64,000 nt of DNA. Source: Chrysoperla carnea. Taxonomy: Eukaryota; Arthropoda; Insecta; Neuroptera; Chrysopidae. The notes beneath the pieces were generated by a model. That model made no database searches, was not told the origin of the DNA, and saw only the letters and a program-made list of their open reading frames with translations. Of this stretch, positions 26,416 through 37,643 are shown one piece after another. Where the stretch lies: contig NC_058337.1 of assembly GCF_905475395.1 (NCBI RefSeq), positions 64,996,368-65,060,367 of the forward strand. Direction: 5' to 3'. The position numbers were made by a program, and so were the translations under genes. The stretch's first letter is position 1, and every line of letters starts with the position of its first letter.

Positions 26416-27898
26416 GCATTATTGGGAAGATTTGAGTCGATCTAAATTTTTAAGTCCCGATTGTTAAAGTCGCTATATTGACTACTGGACTTTTTTTTTT
26501 CATTTTTTATTCAAAAATCATTTTTTACGCAATCAGATTTTTTTAATTTTTTATTTTACAATTTTTAGTTAGCATTTCCAAATTCCGATTCAATGATACC
26601 CCACTTAACATAGTTCGACGACTTTAATTTTTTTCTTTGCACAATATGGCGCCTGGCCTTCGCCATAATGAGTTTTGATTACTAGCATTGCTCTTTAAAA
26701 GCACTCGCAAAATTAAGACAAAAAGATTGACGTAAAAATAATTAAAATCAGACAATCAAACATAGGATACACATCGTGTAAAAATTTAAGATAAATATCA
26801 CAAAAATTGGATAATTCACTTTGTTTTTCAAATATTTTGAGAAATTTTTTAGTAATGTAATTGGAAATCACATTCTATAAAAATTATCTGAAAATTATGT
26901 AATAATTGTAAATTTATAATTTTCTTTAGAATTAAAGACATTTTTTTAACTTTGCAGAGTAGAGTTGGAATAACTTTAAATATAATAAATAAAAAAAGGA
27001 TAAAAGAATATAAAAAAGAAAAAAATTAGATATTTTTGCAGGTTTAATACAAAATTGCATCAAAAATTTTTGTTGAATCAAATTTTATCAGTGTTCGAAA
27101 AAGTTTTATTCATACTTTCGTCAATAATTTCTAATAGGAATTACTTCATCGACTTTCTATTAAGAATTACTTCGTCAGAAACTTCGTTCGAAATTATCTA
27201 ATTTAAAGGCAAACATAATCGTTTTTCAAAATTGTATGTATTTATTTAATATTCAAATTTATTTGTCGTCATAGAGTTCATTTGAATACAGAAGACGCGG
27301 AAGCCTAAATAAACAAACATATATCTTGTAGGTACATACATAAAATTAAACCCACACTTCAGGTTTAAAGTAAGCACATAAAATATACAAAAATTTAAAA
27401 TTTCGCAAAATAGAATACTAATATGTAGGCGACATATTAATTATGAGAAAATTTAACTAGAGTAACATAACTGTTAGGTATTCATACCAATAAAATAAAG
27501 ATATTAATAAGTGTACATTAATACATAAATCAATATTTAAAATTTTATTAAATGGTTAATTAAGGAAGTACGAGCACGGTAGCAATTTTTAGGAAAAAGC
27601 ATAAATTTTTTAAGCAGTTTAAAAAAAATTTAAGGTTGATCGAATAAAAAGACAGTATATCCTATTGGTTACTTTTTCATTTACAAATGCTGTTTCTCTC
27701 TATTCTCTATCGCTTTCTCACTTTTCCTTGTGGTTAGCTGCGAAAAAAATTTTTTTTATTAGGATAGTAATAAAGCCATTTATCAACTTAATATACGAAA
27801 GCCGGCTTATAAAAATAATAATTTTTCTTTTTTTATCTATAGAAGGCTCAGCGGGATTATTTAAAATATATCATTTTACAATTACTATTGATTACATT
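26416..27898. other. no supported gene
   Basis: AT-rich interval between family A and family B fragments; nothing recognised. Confidence 0.5.
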
Positions 27899-27991
27899 GC
27901 TCAGTTTAGATATGTTTCAAATGCGAGTCTAGGGTTACGTACCCGAAAAAAATGGCGGGGTTTTTTTAAATTTTGTAAATTTCACTTGTTT
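27899..27991 (+). repeat. family B 3' fragment abutting a family A fragment
   Basis: TTTAGATATGTTTCAAATGC through TTTAAATTTTGTAAATTTCA is the second half of family B. It is followed within a few bases by the 3' part of family A, suggesting recombination or insertion between two repeats. Confidence 0.5.
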
Positions 27992-27994
27992 ATG

Positions 27995-28307
27995 ATTAAA
28001 CTTTTGTTCTATCTCTAACGATTTACAAGAGGGGTCCTACGGAAGGCCTTGACCTATGTTACTCATTTACGACCTCCCTTTTTACGTCCTGAGCACGCTA
28101 TAAAAATTTAGCTTGATACCTCTTTTCGCCTTTGAGTTATCGTGCCCACAGATAGACAGACGGACAACCGGAAATCTTCTATCTTTAGATGATTGTATGA
28201 ACACCTATACCAAAATTTTGTTCGTAGAATCAACATTTTTAAGCGTTACAAACTTGGGACTAGAATTAGTATACCGTGATATGTTTCATATATACATGGT
28301 ATAAAAA
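27995..28307 (+). mobile_element. family A copy, 3' part only
   Basis: AAACTTTTGTTCTATCTCTA through TATACATGGTATAAAAA, joined to a family B fragment on its left. Confidence 0.6.
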
Positions 28308-28984
28308 CCGTGTCGACCGACTAAATTAACGAATATTAAAATATTTTCAGGTGTAAATTTAAAAAAAAAATTATATGCTATAAATGCAAAAAATATTTTG
28401 ATTTTCAATTCAGTCTTCGGTTTTCGAAAAAAGTTGAAAATTTGATAAAAAATTTCGAGCCTTAATCTACCCTGCTCGTACTTCCTTAATAATGTTTCAA
28501 AATAATTGGGAAAAAATTTCAATACATGAATTATAAATAAAATTTAAAAAATAGATATTAAAATGAAAAGTTAAAACAGGTAAATTAACAAGGACTTTAG
28601 ACTTGATTTAAAATGTTTTTAACTTTGGTTTTCTTTTGTATTTAGAAATTTTAATTTATTTCAAAGTATTATTGAAAGTAAATTGAATGTTATATACTGG
28701 GTGGCTAGTTTTTAACGCTTTTTTTCTCAGGATGTGAAAATTAGAAAAAGTTAAATAACGTATTCGATTTTTTTAAATCTAGATTAATTCAGACGAAAAT
28801 AATTATATTTTTTGTACATCATCTTTGGAGACACAGCAATCAACTTTTGTTTTCCATATTTTGAAATTACTGGTGCGTGTTTTTGGTGAAAGTTATAGCA
28901 CTTTTAATAGCGAAAACAAATATTCAAAATTACACAATTTCAAGTTAAAATTATCATATTTTTTAACATAAAGCTGTCCAGTCT

Positions 28985-29168
28985 TAGGCCTAATTTTCGT
29001 TCAATGGATCTGGGCTGCCATACTCGAGCTAGTCTAGTAATTCTATGCCACAGACCTTGATGCTATATGTTTTAGACATCCCCACAAAAAAAAGTTCATT
29101 GGAGTCAAATCCGGAGAAGAAAGTGGACACTGGAATGGACCATGACTTTTGAACTACCTTCTTTGAAA
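28985..29168 (-). pseudogene. Tc1/mariner-superfamily transposase relic
   Basis: One minus-strand frame reads SSPDLTPMNFFLWGCLKHIA (about 29146-29087), matching the well-known SPDLTPLDFFLWG block of IS630/Tc1/mariner-type transposases that surrounds the second catalytic Asp. Upstream in the same frame PFQCPL stands where WPPR normally is. The frame breaks soon after and no other transposase block is readable. An ACTGGGTGGC motif at about 28697, of the sort found at termini of such elements, may mark one end. Confidence 0.6.
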
Positions 29169-29234
29169 ATAGCTTTCCAACTGCAAATCGAGTGTGGGAG
29201 TCCAGGCCTAAGGCTTGTCTTAGCCTGGATGGAG

Positions 29235-30110
29235 CAAACGTTTGAGCAGAATTGTATTATAAATAAACTAAATTAAAAACGATTAATTAATCTATTATAC
29301 AAAGTTCCATATTTCAAAATTCTTCCAATTGTCCTAATATTCTCCTATACATAAACCAGAGTACAGCTAACCAGAGATTTTTTTGAAAATAAAATACAGC
29401 TCATGGTGATGTAGTTTCTTATAAGGAAATAATTTTTAAAATCGATAAATTAGTTTTTTTGTTTGTTCATTACAAACAATCATTAGTTTAGATAATTTTT
29501 GTAAGTTGTTGTACTTTTAGTTCAAAACTTCAAATGTCTTAATGATTGAGTATTAATTAAGGTGTGGATTAAACATTTTTTTTGCGTCCTTTTATTTGAT
29601 TTAAATCTACACATTTGTATGTTTAAAACGCATTACTACTAAATAAATAAACGTTGTCGTCAATTCAGAATAATTGATACTGAAAATATTATGAGAGCAA
29701 TATAACTCTCGTAAATAATATCTAATAATAAAAAATCAGATTAAATCATGACTTTCAAAAGTAATAATAAATAAATATTAAGTGACTTATTACTAAGCGA
29801 GCAAGCGAATATACACATAATGAAAAGCATGTGAAAATGAAATTGAATAATTTTTTTAATATTGTTGATTCATCGATGTGCGATATCCTGTCTTAAAAAA
29901 GTAGATTTAAAGCAATAATGAAAAAAAACAAAATTTGAAAATGTTTTGTCTCATATTTAAAAAGTGAGCTGGCCACATATAAGTCAGCTGAAATATTCAA
30001 TCTGTGCTTTTACTGAACTAGTAGCATCCAGCCGTTTTTTATTTTTTTAAATGCAATAAAATTTTTTAGGGCCAAGTAAATTCCTATTATTTTGACAGGG
30101 CTATAGCTAG
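29235..30110. other. no supported gene
   Basis: AT-rich; no element ends or coding blocks beyond the transposase relic to its left. Confidence 0.45.
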
Positions 30111-30384
30111 TAGAAAGAACAGAAATTTTATAGACTGGTGTCGCGTCGAACAATTTTTTCCTTTACGAAAATTTGCATAGCCACAAATAAGGATATTATT
30201 CATTCGATACTTTGGAAATTGCAATTTTTAAGATGTCAGACCAAGAGCATTTCGTTCTTTTCAATGACGGATCGAAATTATTTTTGCATTTATTATTCAA
30301 TTAAGAATATCATCCTGTTCGAAGCCTCTTGAAAAAATGGACCAAGTTAGTGGGCGATAGCGTTTTAAATTTCTGTCCTTTCTA
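30111..30384. mobile_element. short MITE-like element, 274 bp
   Basis: TAGAAAGAACAGAAATTTTA at the left and its inverse (AAATTTCTGTCCTTTCTA) at the right. No coding. Confidence 0.45.
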
Positions 30385-30783
30385 AAATAGTTTATGGAAA
30401 TGTAATGAGAACCTCGAGCTTAGAACATTATTTTGCAGAAACTTTCCAAAATTAAACTTACCTTTTTTTTACAAAGAATTTGCAAAAAATGCATATCATT
30501 AGCAATTGCTGATTTTTCAACAGGATATTCTTGCTGTCTAGCAAATTCAATACTTACAATACCTAGTATTTCTGGTTATAAGCCGTCCTTAATTCAGTAT
30601 TTTTAAATTCGAATTAATTTTGTTTTTTACAATAATTTATATTTATTGCATAGTTCAGAATTTATTAAGTAGAATAGTTTATAGATTTTTAATAATTGAA
30701 GTAGGAACGTTCATAGAATGAAAAATTAATTTTCGGAATTATCACAGAGGTTATACTGTTTAAAACATTTTGACGTGTTTATA

Positions 30784-31658
30784 CAGTTTGGCAACCATCT
30801 CGTTAGGTTTTTATGTATAAGACAATGGAGGTTCTTATGTATAAGACAAAGGAAAAGTCTTCAGACAATGTATTGAGTGTGATGCACAATGTATTGTGTC
30901 TGATTTGACGAAGATGACTGACCGGCTGTTGACTTAAGGTAGTACCTACACGAAAGTGATATTCCAAGAATTTCTCAAAACTCAGAATATAAAATATTTA
31001 ATTCATAATACACTTGCTGTTAAAATTAGAAGATGATTTACCATGCCATACATGAGATATTAGCAATTAAAAGTGACGCAATTTGTACGTGTACATGGGA
31101 GAAGTGTATAAAAATACACAAATTTACAAATATTATATTTATTTACCAATGAATGACGTCCACCATCTCTATGAAAAACTAATATAATGTAGAATACTAT
31201 ATTTAGAAAATATATAAATAAAAATAAAAATTATTTACCATATAGTTTCGATAAAAAACTTAAATAAATAACTCGTTTTAGCGATATTTTTTTATGGAGA
31301 GGATATAATAACTAATGGTAAAGTTATATATCATAGTATGTGTGTGTATACGTATAGAAGATTTGTTAGTGAGGAACTACAGTCTTGTGAAAATAATATA
31401 TGGTATATGTATAATAGTCATAGCACAGTTAATGCACTGAATGATAGTATTAGTCCAAAACTTTTTGACTGGACGGTCGCGGAGGAACTACCTTAAGTCG
31501 GTTGTGTTCACGCAAACACACAAACAACTAATAAATTATATGACTTCGCACACAATACATTGTCTGAAGACTCTTTCTTTGTCTTATACATAAGAACGTC
31601 CATAAAAACTCTTCTTCTTTATATATTTTAAATGGCTAACTAGATGGTTGCTAAATTG
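30784..31658. mobile_element. Tc1/mariner-like TIR element, non-autonomous
   Basis: Ends CAGTTTGGCAACCATCTCGT and inverted CAATTTAGCAACCATCTAGT, with TA directly outside both. Inverted matching reaches about 190 bp inward (blocks TTATGTATAAGACAA and CAGACAATGTATTG). The middle (30960-31465) is AT-rich and non-coding. Confidence 0.7.
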
Positions 31659-32374
31659 TATATAGTAAATAACTAATCAATAAAGAAAGTTTCAATAAGC
31701 AAAGAAATCACCGTTTAGGTGTCTTAAAATAAACTCTCGAAAACGTTTCCAGCTCTCGTATCAATAACCAGTAATTGTTGCTAAATTTTTTAATTCTTTG
31801 CGTCAAAATTTGATTTTTAAAATACTGTCTTTTGTCTCTTGGAAACTTAGCTGATCCAAGATAATGCCCTCAAAACGGTAAATGAAGGTTGAAAATAGGC
31901 CAATCACACCTATATGAGGACACTATGATGCAAAAACCAATCGATTCTCTTCTGACCAGCCATATTTCTACGAATTTATAAAGGCTAATTTCACCATATT
32001 TGTTAATTATTCATATAGTACAGAGATTGTATATGGATTCGTTTCAATATAAGATAAAAATATTCCAGGGAAGTTTTGCGTTGACTTTTTCAGAGCTTAG
32101 ATCCACTAACTTCAAAGTTTAGATTTTACGAAATAATACTGAATTTTTTATAAATTTTTCATGAGAGTAAAAACATTTTATATTTGCTGTGAACTCCAAC
32201 AATTTGTTCCGATTGGCTTATTTCGGGCAATAATTCTTCTTTTTATTGTGTCATATATTAGATTTTCACATGCGTACATAATTTGCTTAATTCAATTGAA
32301 ATAAACTTAGTGTTTTACAATTAAAATCAATTAAAGAAACAATGTCAATTGTTACAAAAATGTTAATATAACTA

Positions 32375-32860
32375 GCTTCTGAACGCGGTTTCACGATCAA
32401 ATCGAATCATTTTAATTAATTCACTAAAGAAATCATTTAGTGAACAAACAAGTTGAATTAATTTTGGTTCGGTGAAAATTTTAAAGTTTTCAATCTTTCT
32501 AGCACATATAGAAGAAAAACGATAGATTTGTTTTTTTTATTATTTTCGAGGGGTTGTGACGTATATCTTAAAATATTTTGTAGTTTCGGTTAAGATGACT
32601 ATAATATAGTGAATAACCTAAATCTAACTAGGGAAGTTATAGTTTCCCTATACAAACTTGAAACTTGCATTATCTATTTCACCCACTTTAAGTTTTATTT
32701 TACGCAGCAAAAAATACCCTTTGTCCTTTTTTAAGGTCCTATCTCCAAACCAAAAAGTATCCAAATTTGTTCAGCAATTTAGGCGTGAAAAAGTAGAATC
32801 GAAAATTGGATAATAAATGTTAAAATCCAAAACAAAAAGTAAAAACGTTTAAAACACATT
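32375..32860 (+). repeat. degenerate dispersed repeat
   Basis: Begins ACTAGCTTCTGAACGCGGTT, a common opening of arthropod repeats, and includes GGGAAGTTATAGTTTCCC and TATCTCCAAACCAAAAAGTA. Ends not defined. Confidence 0.35.
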
Positions 32861-33014
32861 CATTACATCTGCATCTAACAAGTAAAACATCAGACAGCAT
32901 GGCATTTGAAAAAATAGATGGAGAATACAAAACTTTTGCCATAGAAATACTTTTATTTAGAAATAACTAATCTTTTATTTAAATTCTGATGTCCATAAAA
33001 ATAATTCAAAAATA

Positions 33015-33689
33015 TATTATACCATGTATATATGAAATATACATAGTATTATAAGTTTAGTCCCAAGTTTGTAACGCCTAAAAATATTGATGCTACAAAA
33101 AAAAAATTGGTATAGGTGTTCATAAAATCACCTAATTAATCCATTTCCGGTTGTCCGTCCGTCCGTCCGTCCGGCTGTCCGGCCGTCCGTCCGTCCGTCT
33201 GTGGTCACGATTACTCAAAAACGAAAAGAGATATCAAGCTGAAATTTTTACAGCGTGCTTAGGACGTAAAAAGTGAGGTCAAGTTCGTAAATGAGCAACA
33301 TGGGTCAATTGGGTCATGGGTCCGTAGTACCCATCTTGTAAACCGTTAGAGATAGAATAAAAGTTTAAATGTAAAAAATGTTCCTTACAAAAAAATAAAC
33401 AACTTTTGTTTGAAACATTTTTTTGTAAACATCACTGTTTACCCACGAGGGCGTTAATTAGATACAAATTTTATAGTATGTATTAATATAGGAATACCAA
33501 AGTGAATATCTTTTGTTATTTACATGACGTCAAAAAAAAACAAACGATTGCGCATCAACACTTGCGCATTATATGAGAATATCAGTTAAATATGTCAGAT
33601 ATGTATGTATGTGAAATGTGAGTTATCAACACTGCCTATACATGGTATTTCAACAATTAACTCAGTCAATTGTTTGTTTTCACTTGTTT
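33015..33689 (-). mobile_element. family A copy with expanded GTCC microsatellite
   Basis: Longest copy, minus orientation, both ends present. Plus-strand positions 33153-33202 hold a run of GTCC/GGTC-type tetranucleotides that other copies show only as one to three units. Confidence 0.7.
33153..33202. repeat. (GTCC)n/(GTCT)n microsatellite
   Basis: GTCC units in two runs split by GGCTGTCCGGCC, ending GTCTGTGG. Lies at the fixed internal microsatellite position of family A. Confidence 0.85.
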
Positions 33690-33899
33690 TTAATTATATA
33701 TTGTTTTAGAATTCTTCAACTATTAAATGTATTTTATTCATAAACAATATGTAAATATTATTCAATTGTTTTATATAATAAATAATTATGTATTTTATTT
33801 TTGGCAAAGGACAATAATTTTATTATTTATTTATTTTTAGATTCAAACAAAATAATAAATATTATTATTTAAATACAAGACGGAAATCTCGTTAAGAAA

Positions 33900-34200
33900 A
33901 ATTAATAGTATGGGGTATCTCCCCGTATCGTCACGCTGTGTCACATTTTGTGCTCGCTGTAAATATGAAGTCTCAATTTCAAAATCCTTATTCTTATAAA
34001 TAATTCAATATTTTCAAAAAACAAACGACCAAGTTGAAGCAAAAATTATAATTAAATGGGTAAGAACTTGGGCAAACGCCACTATTCCTTGAAGCCTCCT
34101 TCCCCATGTCACACTCCGCTGTCCCTTCCCTTGTGTGCTTGACATATTTTATGAATAGCCCCTGCTCAATATTTCTGTAATTAGGTAATTAGAATGGTCA
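33900..34200. repeat. unassigned GC-richer repeat-like segment
   Basis: ATGGGGTATCTCCCCGTATC (hairpin), CGTCACGCTGTGTCACATTT and, 180 bp on, ATGTCACACTCCGCTGTCCC resemble the ends of a decayed DNA element. Confidence 0.3.
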
Positions 34201-34517
34201 TTATAATTGAATCCTCCACTCATTAGTGGGCGTTTTTCGATAATTTTGCACTATTTATGTATTTTTCTTTGAAGAAAAATATAGGTGACCAATTAGGATT
34301 TGTGGAGGTGTAACATTTACTGAGAGACTTCGTAGTATGAATAAAGTATTGTCTAACCAGCAATAACAAACCAATAATTTTTTACAAAAATACTCTTTTA
34401 GTATAGAAAAAATAATCTTTGTTGGACCAACACAATTATCGAAGTATTTATCATTTACAACAATGCGTTTGAACTTCCAAAATACCAATTTCGCGCTTAT
34501 CAATACTATGAAAAAAA

Positions 34518-35020
34518 ACAAATGAAAACAAACAATTCACTGAGTTAACTGTTGAAATACCATGTATAGATAGTGTCGATTACGGAAACGTTTGTTTTAT
34601 TACGTCATGGAAGTAAAGAAAGATAGCCACGCTTAGTCACACACTCTTAAGGCTAAACAGTGATGTTCACGACAAAATGTTTCAAACAAAAATTGTTTCT
34701 TTTCAAAATAAGAAACATTTTTTACATTTAAACTTTTGTTCTATCTCTAACGGTTTACAAGATGATCTAGTTGACCTATGTTGCTCATTTACGAAATCGA
34801 CCTCACTTTTTACGTCCTGTGAACGCTATAAAAAATTTAGCATGATATCTTTTTTCGTTTTTGTGTTATCGTGTTGACAGACGGACAGACAATTGAAAAT
34901 GACCTAATTAGGTGATTTTATGAACACCTCTATCAAAATTTTGTTCATAGCATCAATATTTTTAACCGTTACAAACTTGGGTCTAAACTTAGCGTACCTT
35001 GATATATTTCATATGGTATA
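34518..35020 (+). mobile_element. family A copy, full length
   Basis: Starts ACAAATGAAAACAAACAATT, ends TTTCATATGGTATAG; internal GACGGACAGACAATTGAAAAT retained. Confidence 0.65.
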
Positions 35021-35148
35021 GTCAATAGTATGAATACCCTTGACAACCTGTAGAAATTTGGCTTACAATTTTTGTAATATTCAAGGTAGAAAGATATAGC
35101 ACATTGGTCTAACAATGCAATTAAAGAAAAAATTTACAATTATATTTA

Positions 35149-35592
35149 AACAAGTGAAAACAAACAATTGACTGAGTTAGTTGTTGAAATACCATGTATA
35201 TACTGTGTTGATTACACGGTCACATTACACATACATACATGTCACACATATACATATAACTGATATACCTATATTTAATAGTATACAATTTGCACATAAT
35301 TTACGAAAAAATTCCAACAAAAGTTGTTTATTTTTTTATAAGGAACATTTTTCATATTTATACTTTTGTTCTATCAGTTTGATATATCAGTTTGATATCT
35401 CTTTTCGTTTTTGAGTAATCGTGATGACAGACGGACAGACGACCGACAGACGACAGGCAGACAGACAGACAAGTGAAAATGAACTTATTAGATGATTCTA
35501 TGAACACCTATATCAAAATTTAGTTTTAAGCGTTACAAACTTGGGACTAAACTTAATATACTATGTACATTTCATATATAGATGGTATAAAA
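35149..35592 (+). mobile_element. family A copy with internal deletion
   Basis: Starts AACAAGTGAAAACAAACAAT, ends GATGGTATAAAAA. The stretch from the CTCTAACGGTTTACAAG block to the start of TTTGATATCTC is deleted. The GACAGACGGACAGACGACCG microsatellite is present. Confidence 0.65.
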
Positions 35593-35996
35593 ATATTATA
35601 TTCTTATTCTATCAATTTATTCATCATCTTCCTCTTCCTTTTAAAATCATATATAAAATTGTTTAAAAAATAAACAGTAGTTTTTAATAATTATTTCTCA
35701 TATATTTTACATAACAGAATGATAATTAAATAAATAGTTATTTTATTTAATTGTATAGTCAGTCATACCTACAGAAGGTATAATTGTTGAAATAAATACC
35801 TATTAGGTATTATTATATATTAACAGATTAAATGTTATAAAAAATAACGAATGTTAATATTACAAGGATAATAAACTATTATCAAATTATGATTATGGAT
35901 TGCAGGTTTAGATTTGACAATCGTTTGAAGTTTGAAACGAAAATTATCCTACTATCTATATGCTAGAATATTCTGCACTTGCTGTGTAATTCACCA

Positions 35997-36000
<4 letters not shown>

Positions 36001-36029
<29 letters not shown>
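36001..36029 (+). repeat. poly(A) tract, 29 A
   Basis: Uninterrupted A run. It might be the tail of a retroposed sequence lying to its left, but nothing recognisable precedes it. Confidence 0.8.
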
Positions 36030-36031
<2 letters not shown>

Positions 36032-36598
36032 TATAGGCAAACCCCTCGAAAAACTAAAATGACTGACCAATCACTGAAATGTGAACACGACTAAACATGT
36101 TTGTACTTTTCGTAAACCTTGGACCAAAAGGAGCCAATTGGTAAAAAACACAAGTTATACGAGTGGGCTATTATTTTTTATCAACGAATTGATTTGCTCA
36201 CTAATAAACAGTTTTATTTTATATCCGAAAATACTTTCTAAGTGTAAAACGGGCAAAATAAAAGACATTTTACTCTGTAATTTTTACAAAGATAGTTTGA
36301 TGTTCCTACCAGTACCATCCATACGGCAACTTCTATTCATATATTGGTTTAACCGTCCTGGAAAAATCATACAGCCAATAAATTCGTCGAAATTGGAGCA
36401 AGGCTGGAAATTGCATGAGGAGAAAGATAAGTAAAACCATTATCTTCAAAAGTATGTATGGTACGATAGCCTCTAGATAGAAATTATAAAATTGTAATAA
36501 ATGTTACTATTTTATCGATGAATAACGAAAATTACGTAAAAATTAAAAATATAATGTCTATCAAATATTATTCTTTTAAGGTTTAAATGTATAAAAAA

Positions 36599-37643
36599 AA
36601 CAAGTGAAAACAAACAATTGACTGAGTTAATTGTGGAAATACCATGTATAGACAGTGTTGATTACTCTGTCATATTAAATATCCATACATGTCACACAAT
36701 ATCAATGTAACTGATATTCCCATATAATACATATAGATAATTTGCGCCTAATTTGCGTCCTCAGTGATCACAGTGATGTTTACGAAAAAACGTTTCAAAC
36801 AAAAGTTGTTTATTTCTTAATAAGGAACCTTTTTATACCATGCATATATGTAATATGCAAGGTATACTAAGTTTCGTGCAAAGTTTGTAACGCTTAAAAA
36901 TATTGATGCTACGCACAAAATTTTGGTATAGGTTTTCATAAAATCACCTAATTAGTCCATTTCCGGCTGTCCGTCTATACGTCTTTGAAAACGATAACTC
37001 AAAAACGAAAAAAGATATCAAGCTGAAATTTTTACAGCGTACTCTGGACGTAAAAAGTGAGGTCGAGAAAAATTTAAATGTAAAAAATGTTTCTTATCAA
37101 AAAATTAACAACTTTTGTTTGAAACATTTTTTCGTAAACATCACAAATTAGGCGTAAATTGTATAGTATGTATTATATGGGTAAATCAGTTATATATGTG
37201 TGCCATGACATACATGGTAATGTGATGTGATAGAGTAATCAACAATGGGTAATGTGATAGAGTAATCAACACTGTCTATGCATGGTATTTCAACAATTAA
37301 CTCGGTCAATTGTTTGTGTTCACTTGTTTTCATTTAAACTTTTGTTCTACCTCTAACGGTTTACAAGATGGGTCCTACGGATCCATGACGCAATTGACCT
37401 ATGTTGCTCAATTACGATTTCGACCTCACTTTTCGAGTGAGTTTCAGCTTGGTATCGTTTTTCGTTTTTGAGTTATCGTGTTCACAGGCGGGCGGACGGA
37501 CCACCGAAAATGGACAAATTAGGTGATTTTATAAACAAATATACCAAAATTTCATTCGTAGAATCAATGTTTTTAAACGTTACAAACTTGGGACTAAACT
37601 TAGTATAACTTGATATATATTACATATATACATGGTATAAAAA
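36599..37643 (+). mobile_element. family A copy split by an inserted family A copy
   Basis: Left part 36599-36829 ends in AATAAGGAACC; right part resumes at 37329 with CATTTAAACTTTTGTTCTAC and ends CATGGTATAAAAA. Together they make one near-complete plus-strand element. Confidence 0.7.
36830..37328 (-). mobile_element. family A copy nested in another family A copy
   Basis: Complete minus-strand copy, TTTTTATACCATGC on its left and CACTTGTTTT on its right, lying in the T-run of the outer copy. Contains a small tandem duplication (GTAATGTGATAGAGTAATCA, about 37220-37270). Confidence 0.7.

Noticed and set aside
27665..28018. 117-codon plus-strand open frame
   Set aside because: Its second half is family B and family A repeat sequence, so it is a by-product of the elements.
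36081..36434. 117-codon plus-strand open frame
   Set aside because: Opens at GTG rather than ATG, no recognisable domain, adjacent to a poly(A) tract. Possibly a decayed element, but not supportable as a gene.
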